Shown here: positions 1 through 7,507 of the stretch, piece after piece
Numbering within the stretch: position 1 is the first letter of the stretch
Layout: each line of letters opens with the position of its first letter
Source: an uncultured Phycisphaerales bacterium
GTDB taxonomy: Bacteria; Planctomycetota; Phycisphaerae; WQYP01
Direction: 5' to 3'
NCBI GenBank assembly: GCA_903845195.1
Contig: CAIMWO010000001.1
Span: 1-64,000 of the forward strand
DNA: 64,000 nucleotides
The notes under the pieces: model-generated
What the model was told of the DNA's origin: nothing
What the model saw: only the letters and a program-made list of their open reading frames with translations
The model's database searches: none
Made by a program: the position numbers and the translations under genes

Positions 1-290
1 CGCACAAGCATCCGAAGGTTCAGGCGTGGGCGAAGAAGAACCCACGGTTCGTGTTCCACTTCACGCCGACCAGCGCGTCATGGCTGAACATGGTGGAACG
101 GTTCTTCCGCGACTTGAGCGAGAAGGCGTTGAAGCGTGGCAGCTACTACAACGTGGACGATCTGGTGGGTGCGATCACCGAGTACATCAACCAGCACAAC
201 GAGAACCCCAAGCCATTCATCTGGACGGCGTCGGCCACCGACATCCTCGCCAAAGTGAAGCGGGCTCAAAAGGCGTTGAATAAGTTATAG
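1..290 (+). CDS. IS630-family transposase, C-terminal fragment
   Basis: The open frame runs in from the window edge (codons begin at base 3) and stops with TAG at 288-290. The roughly 95 residues contain HKHPKVQAW, FHFTPTSASWLNMVERFF and a C-terminal INQHNENPKPFIWTAS stretch. These are the hallmark end of IS630/Tc1-type DDE transposases, in which the glutamate of VERFF is the third catalytic residue. The 5' part lies outside the window, so it is unknown whether the copy is intact. I could not identify a terminal inverted repeat with confidence in the bases after the stop. Confidence 0.88.
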   Translation, partial: HKHPKVQAWAKKNPRFVFHFTPTSASWLNMVERFFRDLSEKALKRGSYYNVDDLVGAITEYINQHNENPKPFIWTASATDILAKVKRAQKALNKL

Positions 291-372
291 ACTGTTAGGC
301 GGGGACCACTAGATGGTGAGGCGAGTACACAATCTTCTGTTCAGTGAGGGCGCGTCATGCGGGTTCCGTCGG

Positions 373-407
373 CATGCTCTTGGCACCGAGATTGTGCCAA
401 GGGCATG
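373..407. repeat. Palindromic dispersed element, copy 1
   Basis: Arms CATGCTCTTGGCAC (373-386) and GTGCCAAGGGCATG (394-407) form a 14-bp stem with one G-T wobble and a 7-base loop, followed directly by GCACCC. The same architecture (CATGC at the stem base, 14-bp stem, short loop, GCACCC after it) recurs at 9871-9910 and 13510-13549. The stem middle differs between copies but is compensated on both arms, so the fold rather than the exact sequence is kept. Confidence 0.65.
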
Positions 408-660
408 GCACCCCGGGGCGGGGACGGCCGACGGGGGCGTCGGCACCACAGGACGGGGATCGACCGGCAGAGTTGCGCAGCGGGCGGTAACTGGTAGATA
501 GTTTGCGGAGCATGTTGCGAGAGATTCCTCCGCCCCATCCGGGGCGGACCAATTGGATGTGTTCGTTTTCCACGGGTTCCGCTGCGGCTTCACCCGTGGC
601 TACATTCCGCGGCCCCGTTGGGGCAGAGACGTGGGTTTCGACGGAGCGGAGGGAAGGGGG

Positions 661-795
661 AGAATTCAGAATTCGGAATTCGGAGTTCAGAATTCAGAAT
701 GGGGGAGGGTGGGGGAAGTATGAAATGCGAAACATGAAATGCGTAACGCGAAACATAAAGCATAAGACATGAAATGCGAGACGTGAAATGCGAAT
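661..795. repeat. Two word-like tandem repeat blocks
   Basis: Bases 661-700 repeat the word GAATTC(A/G) five times with small variations. Bases 719-795 repeat ATGAAATGCG and GAAACAT words in imperfect tandem. Both blocks are non-coding and belong to the set of short-period intergenic repeats seen throughout the window (for example 13363-13510, 18174-18266, 26952-27024, 37034-37149). Confidence 0.7.
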
Positions 796-863
796 CGCTG
801 GAGGATGGGACTACCGAGGGTAGGCAAGAATCTTAGTTTCCACATATTTACGATATCTAATAC

Positions 864-891
864 TTGACACCCACGTCACGCCGCCTAAGAT
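864..891 (+). promoter_or_regulatory. Candidate sigma-70 promoter for the DUF11 lipoprotein
   Basis: TTGACA at 864-869 is a perfect -35. TAAGAT at 886-891 matches four of six positions of a -10 box at 16-base spacing. The surroundings are AT-rich. It would start transcription about 165 bases upstream of the lipoprotein ATG at 1064 and would include the short frame at 983-1012 in the leader. Confidence 0.4.
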
Positions 892-982
892 TTGTATGTG
901 CGAAATAAATATTCATATCTTTTTTTCGCCTGTTATTTTTTTTAAAGATCGTGACCGCTCGCCAGGGGTAAGGAGGTGAGAT

Positions 983-1012
983 TTGTTGGGCCTACGTCCG
1001 GATACGGAATGA
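983..1012 (+). other. Nine-codon frame behind a near-perfect Shine-Dalgarno
   Basis: TAAGGAGGTGA at 969-979 matches the complement of a typical 16S rRNA 3' end over the whole motif. Seven bases after AGGAGG lies TTG TTG, opening a nine-codon frame (MLGLRPDTE) that stops at TGA 1010-1012, about 50 bases before the lipoprotein gene. The strength of the ribosome site is out of proportion to the frame, so it may be a leader peptide or a ribosome-standby site. Translation is not demonstrated. Confidence 0.3.
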
Positions 1013-1063
1013 GTTAGCTCTTCGTGGAGCGTAATGTTTTCTCGTTCAGTGAAAGGAACTTCT

Positions 1064-2608
1064 ATGAAGACCAAGATCATTTTGAGATCGCTGGCAGCTT
1101 TACCGCTCGTGATGGTGCTGTGCCTGGCTGGTTGCAGAAGTGAAGAGCACCGCACGGCGGCGGCGCCGCCGCTGGAGCAGAAGGCGCCCGCAGTTGCGCC
1201 TGTCGTGCCAGACGGCATGGTCAGATCGTCCTTCAACTACCCCTCGAACAATCCCGGCGATGCGGTGGTGATGCTGCAACGAGTGGCCCCGGCGGAAACC
1301 GCGGTGGGGCAGCCGTTTGCCTACACGATGTATGTGACCAATCTGACCGACATGAAACTGAGTAATGTGGTGGCCACTGAGCAACTGGCTCCCGAATTTG
1401 AAGTGCTCAGCGCTGACCCGAAGCCAGAATCCTCGACCGTTGGAGAGGTACGCTGGAACCTTGGAGATCTGTCGGCCAAGCAGAGCAAGACCATCAAGGT
1501 GACCGGCAAGGCCAAGAAGGTCGGGACGCTGGTCGATTGTGCTTTTGTGACGTACCTGCCGGCGCCGTGCCTGGCGACCAACGTCATCCAGCCCGCGCTG
1601 ACACTGACCAAGACCATGCCGGAATCGGCCATCCTGTGCGATGTGCTGCCGACCAAGTACGTGGTCACCAACACGGGTACCGGTCTGGCGCGGCACGTGG
1701 TGCTGACCGACGCCTTGCCGCAGGGAATGATGACGGAAGACAAGAAGAATCGCGTTGAGGTCGCCATCGGCGATCTTCCGGCGGGCGAAGCGCGCGCGGT
1801 CTCGGTGAATCTGAAGGCCAACCAGAAGGGCAAGTTCACCAATAGGGCGGTCGCCACTGGCGACGGCGGCTTGTCGGCGGACGCGACCGCGGCCGTCACC
1901 ATTACCCAACCGGTGCTCAAGATCACGAAGACCGGGCCGGCCAAGCAATATATTGGACGTGATTTCACCTATGAGCTGACGGTCACCAACACCGGCGATG
2001 CGCCGGCGAAGGATCTCATACTGGAAGATCCGATCCCGCAGGGCACGCAACTCGTCAGTGCGACGGATCGTGCCACCACCGACAAGGTGAGGGTCATGTG
2101 GAACCTGGGCACGTTGGCACCCAACGAGGCCAAGAAGGTGAACGTGACGTTGAACAGCGCCGTCGCGGGAGCGATTCATAACACGGCCTCGGCCAAGGCT
2201 TATTGCGCCGAGACGGTGACCGCCGCCGCGGACACGGTGATCCGAGGAATTCCGGCGATCCTTCTGGAGATGGTCGATGATCCTGATCCCATTGAATTGG
2301 GCAAGACCACGACGTACACCATTACCGTCACCAACCAGGGAACCGCCATCGACTCGAACATCAAGGTCGTCTGCACGATGGAAGACACGATGGGGTATGA
2401 GTCGAATTCCGGCGCGACCAAAGGGTCGGTGGATGGCATGACGGTCACCTTCGAGCCATTGGTGAGTCTGGCACCGAAGGAAAAGGCCCAGTGGAAAGTG
2501 GTCGTCAAAGCGTTGAAGGAAGGCGATGTGCGTTTCAAGGTCGCCATCAACAGCGATGCAACGACCCGGCCGGTGGAGAAATCCGAGTCCACCCACTTCT
2601 ACAAGTAA
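1064..2608 (+). CDS. DUF11-repeat surface lipoprotein
   Basis: The 514-residue product begins MKTKIILRSLAALPLVMV and carries the lipobox LAGC at about residues 21-24, so it should be lipidated and exported. After a Pro/Ala linker there are about four tandem immunoglobulin-like DUF11 units (roughly residues 55-165, 165-285, 290-395 and 400-505). These are recognisable by repeated cores such as YTMYVTNLTD, YVVTNTGTG and YELTVTNTGDAPA. DUF11 units occur in cell-surface and cell-wall proteins of planctomycetes and relatives. I chose ATG 1064 over the in-frame ATG at 1034 because AAAGGA sits 7-8 bases upstream and the signal peptide starts there. The exact ligand or wall role is unknown. Confidence 0.88.
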   Translation: MKTKIILRSLAALPLVMVLCLAGCRSEEHRTAAAPPLEQKAPAVAPVVPDGMVRSSFNYPSNNPGDAVVMLQRVAPAETAVGQPFAYTMYVTNLTDMKLSNVVATEQLAPEFEVLSADPKPESSTVGEVRWNLGDLSAKQSKTIKVTGKAKKVGTLVDCAFVTYLPAPCLATNVIQPALTLTKTMPESAILCDVLPTKYVVTNTGTGLARHVVLTDALPQGMMTEDKKNRVEVAIGDLPAGEARAVSVNLKANQKGKFTNRAVATGDGGLSADATAAVTITQPVLKITKTGPAKQYIGRDFTYELTVTNTGDAPAKDLILEDPIPQGTQLVSATDRATTDKVRVMWNLGTLAPNEAKKVNVTLNSAVAGAIHNTASAKAYCAETVTAAADTVIRGIPAILLEMVDDPDPIELGKTTTYTITVTNQGTAIDSNIKVVCTMEDTMGYESNSGATKGSVDGMTVTFEPLVSLAPKEKAQWKVVVKALKEGDVRFKVAINSDATTRPVEKSESTHFYK

Positions 2609-2668
2609 TCGGATCATCAGCCCCTGCCGGCGTGTGAAAGCGCGGCAGGGTAGTTGAATGGCTCGATA

Positions 2669-2704
2669 CGGCCCCGCGCGGTTATCGCCGCGCGGGGCCG
2701 TTTT
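2669..2704. terminator. Strong intrinsic terminator between convergent genes
   Basis: A perfect 13-bp GC-rich stem (2669-2681 with 2688-2700), a 6-base loop TTATCG and a following TTTT at 2701-2704 end the DUF11 lipoprotein transcript. The facing gene on the minus strand stops at 2704, so the hairpin may serve both strands. A second, weaker inverted repeat (CCCTGCCG 2622-2629 with CGGCAGGG 2643-2650) precedes it. Confidence 0.85.
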
Positions 2705-4086
2705 CAATGGAGTGCGGAGCGGATCAGCTTCAGATGCCGGGGGTAGTCGAATTTGGGATCGGTGGTCGGCGTGTGGCAGACGGCGCAGGTGGCGGCGGTC
2801 GGTCGTGCGACCGCGGCCTTCGGGGAACGTTGATGCTCATTGGCATCCAGGAGGTGGCAGGACTGGCAGTGCACACCCGCCAGATCGGGAGTGCTGGAGA
2901 TTGATCGGAAACCGGTCATGATGCCCAAACCCGTAGTATGGCAGGCCAGGCAGTCGGGGTCATCCTGGCGGTGAGCTGTAACGAGCGTCGTGTAGGCTGA
3001 AGCGTGCCGGGTTTTTTGCCAGGTTTCCAGCGCCCCCTGATGGCAGGTGCCGCAAGCTGCGGAAGGGGTGTAATGCAGTCCCGGAACGGGTTTTTGCGCC
3101 TGGGTGAACGCCAGCGCCGCCTGCGCGTAGGCGTAGTAATTTTCCTTGAGTCGTGGATCGGCAGGCCATTTCTGCTCGACCCGTTCGAGGCGATACTCGA
3201 TTCGTGTGATCTGTCCGTGCTGCAACTGAAGAGCTACCACTCCGACAAATCCAGGCCCGCCTACGCTGACCACGGGGCGACCAGCGACGCGGCGCAGGTC
3301 CGACTCGGCTCCGCGCATATGCCCGCGGACGAACAGATCCGCCGGAATCGACGGCGCCAAGGTTTCGAGGAACGCTTCGGACCCATGTGAAACCACCACC
3401 ACTACATCACCCTCCTCCTTCAACCGTTGGACGCGTGCGCTCCAGTCACTGGGGTTGAGCCGCTTGAAGCGATCGCGAACAGTGGGGTGTGCCGGCACAT
3501 TTTCGGCGAGGTCAAGGTCTGACAGCACCGCCAACCGAATCTTGCCCCACTGCCGCCGCACCACGGGCACGATAGGGGATTCGCCGGGGAGAGAAGAATT
3601 TTCCTGCACGCTCGTGCTCAGAAACTCGCAGCCCCCAACCTGCCGCCAATGAGCCAGCGCCGCGGGACTCTGCAACCACTCCTGCTCGCCGAGTACCAGC
3701 GTGTCATATCCCATAAGACGGTAGGCCCGCATGACGTATTCGTGGATGGGCTGAGCGGCGCTGCGTTCCGGCAAGGCATCCCCTGTATCCAGTAGCAGAC
3801 TGCGCGGGAAAACGGTGCGATAGGCCTGGATCAGTCCGCTGCGGCGCGTCATTCCGCTGGGCATTCCCGGCGAACAGTCGCACGGTTCGAGTACGCCGTT
3901 GGTGGAGCCGGTCACCAGCAGGACGATATCGGGTTTGCCCATCGCGAATGGCTGAACCAGCGTCTCACCGCCTAATGAGGGCATGGGAACCCTTGTGGGG
4001 TGCATCGCCGATTCACAGCAAGCCAGGCCGGTGGCGACCGCAACGAAGAACGCTGACGGCAGGAGGAGTCTAAGGGAACGCACCAT
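2704..4086 (-). CDS. Metallophosphatase-like protein fused to tetraheme cytochrome c
   Basis: The 460-residue protein starts with a hydrophobic export signal (MVRSLRLLLPSAFFVAVATG) ending near Cys-Cys. Residues about 50-320 resemble the N-terminal metallophosphatase fold of 5'-nucleotidases (VTGSTNGVLEPCDCSPG, then LLLDTGD). The usual metal-binding Asp-x-His near the start reads Ser-Thr-Asn, so phosphatase activity is doubtful. The last 130 residues hold four CxxCH heme-c motifs (CGTCH, CLACH, CQSCH, CAVCH), as in cytochrome c554-like electron carriers. A periplasmic redox role is likely. I chose ATG 4086 over the in-frame TTG at 4113 because the signal peptide begins there. Confidence 0.8.
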   Translation of the reverse strand: MVRSLRLLLPSAFFVAVATGLACCESAMHPTRVPMPSLGGETLVQPFAMGKPDIVLLVTGSTNGVLEPCDCSPGMPSGMTRRSGLIQAYRTVFPRSLLLDTGDALPERSAAQPIHEYVMRAYRLMGYDTLVLGEQEWLQSPAALAHWRQVGGCEFLSTSVQENSSLPGESPIVPVVRRQWGKIRLAVLSDLDLAENVPAHPTVRDRFKRLNPSDWSARVQRLKEEGDVVVVVSHGSEAFLETLAPSIPADLFVRGHMRGAESDLRRVAGRPVVSVGGPGFVGVVALQLQHGQITRIEYRLERVEQKWPADPRLKENYYAYAQAALAFTQAQKPVPGLHYTPSAACGTCHQGALETWQKTRHASAYTTLVTAHRQDDPDCLACHTTGLGIMTGFRSISSTPDLAGVHCQSCHLLDANEHQRSPKAAVARPTAATCAVCHTPTTDPKFDYPRHLKLIRSALH

Positions 4087-4112
4087 CGTAGTATCCCAAT
4101 CGTAGTATCCCA
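4085..4112. repeat. Perfect 14-bp tandem duplication at a gene start
   Basis: The 14-base unit ATCGTAGTATCCCA occurs twice without interruption (4085-4098 and 4099-4112), immediately upstream of and overlapping the start codon of the metallophosphatase-cytochrome gene. It adds an alternative in-frame TTG start nine codons upstream and could alter translation initiation. Confidence 0.6.
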
Positions 4113-4218
4113 AATGTATGCTGGATCCATTCTCGATCCCCTATGATATCCTCGCCCCCACCTACGACCCAGCCCACCAGTGGAACAGGGCAACGAAAGC
4201 ATGCTGGCGGGTGGGGGA

Positions 4219-5217
4219 TCAGGCTTTGCGGTTGTGGATCCAGGTGAAGGCGGTGCGGGGTTGGGTTTCGAGAGTGGCGGCGATTTCGTCGGCGAAGCGG
4301 GCGTAGCTTTCGGCTTTGCTGCAGAGGTAGTTTTGGGCCTGGGCGGCTTTGCCGGTGACGATGCGGGAGGCGATGTTCCAGGTTCTGACGAGATGCTGGA
4401 TGATCGAGGCGTAGTCGCGGACGGTGTAGACGTCGAGGCGCTGGGCGACGATGGCGAAGTGGTCGAAGAGGTCGGGATCTTTGCCGTCGTACATGAGGCG
4501 GCCGGGCATGGCGATGAGGCCGCGGATCATGTTGCGGAAGGCGAGGATGCCGCCTTCGGGGTCGCGATCCATGACGAGGCCCATCATGCGGGTGTAGAAG
4601 GCTTCGTGGCGGGCTTCGTCGCCGGCGATTTTGAGGCAGATGCGGGAGAGGTTGGCGTCGCCCTGGCGGCCGACGATTTTGCCGGCGTTGCCGTGGGAGA
4701 TGCGGGTGGCGCGTTCCTGGAAGGAGGTGTAGACGAGGCCGTTGTAGGGGTCGGGGTAAGATTTGGGATTGAAGCCGTTGGCGATGAGGTGATGGATGGT
4801 GACTTCGACGGCCCGCATGTCGACGCGGCCGGTGAGGCGGAGGTAGGCGTTGAGGAGGTCGCCGTGGCGATTTTCTTCGGCGGTCCATCCGCGGAGCCAC
4901 CTGGCCCAGGGGGCGGGGCCGTCGCCGGTGGTGTCTCGGGCGAGTTCGTTGAGGGAGACGGAATAGCTGGGGAGGGCCTCTTCGGTGACCATGTCGCCGA
5001 CGAGGATGACGAGGAGTTCATCGGAGACGGATTGGGCGGGTTGGCGGAAACTTTCGATTTGCTCGCGCCAGTCTTCGGCTTGGAGGTTGGGGAGGTAGTC
5101 GGTGGGCTGCCAGGCTTTGTCGATGGGGAGGAGCATTGGGAGGTTTTCTGCGACGGCTGGTTCGAGGGCGCGGATTGTTTCTAGGTGGGCGAGGCAGAGG
5201 GAATCACCGGGTACCAT
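4219..5217 (-). CDS. Acyl-[acyl-carrier-protein] desaturase
   Basis: This 332-residue protein belongs to the soluble di-iron acyl-ACP desaturases (stearoyl-ACP desaturase/DesA type), which insert a cis double bond into ACP-bound fatty acids using O2 and reduced ferredoxin. The di-iron ligand motifs are visible: a first glutamate in VTEEALPSY near residue 80, EENRHG at 114-119 and DEARHE at 200-205. ATG 5217 is preferred because GAGG lies about 6 bases upstream and the family N-terminus starts close by; open sequence extends upstream but looks non-coding. The gene stands alone between unrelated genes. It implies aerobic synthesis of unsaturated fatty acids. Confidence 0.9.
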   Translation of the reverse strand: MVPGDSLCLAHLETIRALEPAVAENLPMLLPIDKAWQPTDYLPNLQAEDWREQIESFRQPAQSVSDELLVILVGDMVTEEALPSYSVSLNELARDTTGDGPAPWARWLRGWTAEENRHGDLLNAYLRLTGRVDMRAVEVTIHHLIANGFNPKSYPDPYNGLVYTSFQERATRISHGNAGKIVGRQGDANLSRICLKIAGDEARHEAFYTRMMGLVMDRDPEGGILAFRNMIRGLIAMPGRLMYDGKDPDLFDHFAIVAQRLDVYTVRDYASIIQHLVRTWNIASRIVTGKAAQAQNYLCSKAESYARFADEIAATLETQPRTAFTWIHNRKA

Positions 5218-5373
5218 GGGAGACCTCGAGATTCGGGAGACGATCAGATTTTGTTGTGCGGTGTTTCCACTACGGTGAACGTGGGGAGAAGCCCCGACGT
5301 GTGCCGCCGCATAAAGGGTATTGTACCTTCTCGGTTGCGGGCTCAAAAGCGTGCGAAATGTTAATGGGAATGG

Positions 5374-5399
5374 GACAGAGCAAGTGCGTCCCTTTTAAG
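5374..5399. repeat. Direct repeat flanking the IS5-like element (left copy)
   Basis: The 26-base segment 5374-5399 matches 6505-6530 at 23 of 26 positions in the same orientation (core GTGCGTCCC and TTTAAG). Together they bracket the transposase gene. The right copy overlaps the inner inverted repeat of the element and ends 5 bases before the stop codon of the next gene. Confidence 0.65.
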
Positions 5400-5410
5400 T
5401 CACCGAGCCG

Positions 5411-5428
5411 CAGGGATTGCAATCCCTG
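5411..5428. repeat. Perfect 18-bp palindrome
   Basis: CAGGGATTGCAATCCCTG is its own reverse complement. It lies between the left direct repeat and the transposase stop and could be part of the transposon end or a transcript-end hairpin. Confidence 0.5.
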
Positions 5429-5440
5429 AGCTTGGAAATT

Positions 5441-6427
5441 CTAAGATGTCTCGGCTTGGGAAAAAGAATGAGGTGCGTCCGGCTCTGTCTCGACCCTCGC
5501 ATCGTATCGCATGATCATCACATCATGCGTGATCACCCGCAACAACTGCTCCAGAGCCCGGGCCTCCTCGGAGCGGGCCCGCAGGCAGTCGCCCAAGTTC
5601 CGCTTGAGCATGCTGTTGACCGTCTCGGCATGTGCCCGCCGTCCGTACGGCCGGCCCGCCTGCGAACCGGTCAATTCGCGTTTCATCACCCGGCGATACG
5701 GCGACGCGGCCTTCTTGGTCGTCGGTCGGCCCGTCTCGGCCTTGATCCACGAGCACACGCCCAATACCTCCCGCGCCGTCACGTGATTGGCATGTGAATC
5801 GTACCCCGAATCCGCCACCACTATGCTCACCTTCCGCGCCCGCGCGCACGCCTGGCGCAGCAGCGGCGCGAAGTCCGGCGCATCGCCGCGCATGCCCACC
5901 TGCGTGCGCGCCGCCAGGATCAGGTGCGTGGACGTATCCACCACCAAGGCCAGTTTCGGGAGTTTCTTGAGCGCCGCAGCCCGGCGGGTGTCGGCGGTCT
6001 TCTTATCCTTGCTGGCGTGCTGTCGGCAACGATACTCGTAGTGCCGGCTGTGGTGATGCGTGTCGAGGTAGGTTGCATCAATGGCCAGAATGACGCCCAA
6101 CCCTCGGCATGTCTGCACGAGCTGCGCCAGCAAATCCAGCATCTTTTCGACACGCGCCCCGCTCATGATCGCATGGAACGCGCGACAGAGCGTGTTGTGG
6201 TCGGGCACTCTGCGCAAGCCGATCTGCTTACACCAGTGAACATCGAGCAACAGCGCTTCGATACCGCGATAACTCTTCTTCTGATGCTCGCGCAGCACCA
6301 GACAGGCAAACAGTTGCGGCCAGGTGAAGTCGTGGCGGCTGAACTTGCAGGAGTAGTCGGGCAACACTCGGCGCGCGGCGCGATACGCGACGAGCAACAC
6401 CTTCCATGGCGATTTGCAGGTCAACAT
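5441..6427 (-). CDS. IS5/IS4-type DDE transposase
   Basis: The product of about 328 residues shows the IS5-group pattern: an N-terminal DUF772-like segment (FSRHDFTWPQLFACLVL...YRGIEALL), then the catalytic domain with first Asp in AIDATYLD, second Asp in VVADSGYDS and the Glu in HAETVNSMLKR. All three acidic residues are present and the frame is uninterrupted, so the enzyme may be active. ATG 6427 is a plausible start; the frame also opens from a TTG at 6463. The C-terminal 15-20 residues read across the left inverted repeat into flanking DNA. Confidence 0.85.
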   Translation of the reverse strand: MLTCKSPWKVLLVAYRAARRVLPDYSCKFSRHDFTWPQLFACLVLREHQKKSYRGIEALLLDVHWCKQIGLRRVPDHNTLCRAFHAIMSGARVEKMLDLLAQLVQTCRGLGVILAIDATYLDTHHHSRHYEYRCRQHASKDKKTADTRRAAALKKLPKLALVVDTSTHLILAARTQVGMRGDAPDFAPLLRQACARARKVSIVVADSGYDSHANHVTAREVLGVCSWIKAETGRPTTKKAASPYRRVMKRELTGSQAGRPYGRRAHAETVNSMLKRNLGDCLRARSEEARALEQLLRVITHDVMIMRYDARVETEPDAPHSFSQAETS

Positions 6428-6522
6428 CCGGTATCGTGTAATCGATGAATTGCGAGGGCGCAAGTTTCATTTGCGCGAAAATCGGGCGGGAACTAGAGGG
6501 TCGAGACAGAGCCGGTGCGTCC
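5471..6522 (-). mobile_element. IS5-like insertion sequence
   Basis: The element is bounded by an inverted repeat: a 19-base perfect core at 5479-5497 (CCGGCTCTGTCTCGACCCT) matches the reverse complement of 6497-6515. The span is about 1.05 kb and contains one transposase gene on the minus strand. The left repeat lies inside the last codons of the transposase. No clean target-site duplication was found by eye. The exact outer ends are uncertain because a direct repeat (5374-5399 and 6505-6530) overlaps the right end. Confidence 0.65.
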
Positions 6523-6534
6523 CCTTTAAGCAAT

Positions 6535-7428
6535 TTAGTGTACGTCGGGGTAGCGGAGGGCGAGGGTGAAATCGGTCCAGCGTTTTTGGAAGGCGGGCAT
6601 GTCTTTCTCGTTGAGGGTGGATTTGAGGGTTTCGTAGCCGGTGGGGTCTTTTTCGTGATTTTTGAGGAAGGCCTTGTAGAAGTTTTGGAGGAGGCCTTTC
6701 TCCTGAAGGTAGTAGCAGAGGTAGCGGGCCTGGCCGTAGTTGGTGCCGCGGTCTTTGGTGTAGAAATCGTTGTCGGTGGTGGCGCAGAATTTTTCAAAGG
6801 AGGGGACGGTGGCGGCCTTGAGGGCTTTTTGCAGGGCGGGGAGGCGCCAGTTGGTGTAGCCGACGATGCGGCCGTCTTTGGCTCCGGATTGTTCGTAGAG
6901 GGAGCCGAGGCCTTCGTTGAACCAGGCGGGGCACTTGGGGAAATTGGCGGCGACGAAGGGGTGGACGATTTCGTGGACGAGGGTGCCGCCGCCGGTGGAG
7001 ATGTTCATGATGAGGGCTTTGTCGGTGGGTGAGTAGTAGCCGTAGGGGGTGGAGGGTTCTTCGTCGAAGAGTTGCTTGGTGTACTTTTTGTAGCTGGCTT
7101 CGTCTTTGAAGAGGTAGATGGTGATGAGATCGGTGGGATCTTTTTCGAAGTATTCATTTTTGAGCGTTTTGACGGCCCAGGCGACGGTTTGCTCGGAGTA
7201 GTACTTGACGCGGCGGGGGGTGTCATCGCCACAGACGATGAACGGGGGCTGTTGGAGAATGGTGAAGGTGTCGGGGAGTTGCTGCTTGATGGTGGTGATT
7301 TGTTCGTTGTAATCGGCTTGGGTGCGGCCGGTGGTGTCGAGAGGGGTGGGGGAGGTGGGGGCGGTGGTGGCGGCGAGGAATGCGGCAACACATACGAGTA
7401 GACCGGACGCGATGGCTAAGCGGCGCAT
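6535..7428 (-). CDS. Secreted HEXXH zinc metallopeptidase-like protein
   Basis: The 297-residue protein has an N-terminal signal peptide (MRRLAIASGLLVCVAAFLA). Residues 151-156 give VHEIVH, an HEXXH zinc site, and PAWFNEGLGSLYE follows with E172 as a likely third ligand, the layout of gluzincin/peptidase MA-type enzymes. The rest (DLITIYLFKDEASYKKYTKQLF) resembles planctomycete DUF1570-like proteins. It should act outside the cytoplasmic membrane on an unknown substrate. ATG 7428 has a GGAGG ribosome site 6-7 bases upstream. The IS-associated direct repeat ends 5 bases before the stop codon, so the insertion may have altered the 3' end or transcript end. Confidence 0.8.
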   Translation of the reverse strand: MRRLAIASGLLVCVAAFLAATTAPTSPTPLDTTGRTQADYNEQITTIKQQLPDTFTILQQPPFIVCGDDTPRRVKYYSEQTVAWAVKTLKNEYFEKDPTDLITIYLFKDEASYKKYTKQLFDEEPSTPYGYYSPTDKALIMNISTGGGTLVHEIVHPFVAANFPKCPAWFNEGLGSLYEQSGAKDGRIVGYTNWRLPALQKALKAATVPSFEKFCATTDNDFYTKDRGTNYGQARYLCYYLQEKGLLQNFYKAFLKNHEKDPTGYETLKSTLNEKDMPAFQKRWTDFTLALRYPDVH

Positions 7429-7507
7429 AGAACCTCCACAAGAGCAGTTGACGCATGAGGGGGGAGAAGGTTCAAAAGAAGGTCATGATGGCGAACACTG
7501 GGCGAGG

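Larger units (their letters stand above)
291..1063. other. Repeat-rich non-coding stretch
   Basis: About 770 bases without a convincing long gene separate the transposase end from the DUF11 lipoprotein. The stretch holds a 14-bp-stem palindrome (373-407), two blocks of word-like short repeats (661-795), a promoter-like pair at 864-891 and a near-perfect Shine-Dalgarno at 969-979 in front of a nine-codon frame. Short open frames at 309-593 and 503-772 have no recognisable domain and overlap the repeats, so I do not call them genes. Confidence 0.6.

Noticed and set aside
1100-2707. 535-codon minus-strand frame opposite the DUF11 lipoprotein
   Set aside because: Arg/His/Gly-rich with no domain; the plus-strand product has a lipobox and clear repeats.
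5218-5346. N-terminal extension of the desaturase
   Set aside because: The upstream in-frame segment is Arg/His/Ser-rich and not desaturase-like; GAGG sits at the right distance from ATG 5217.
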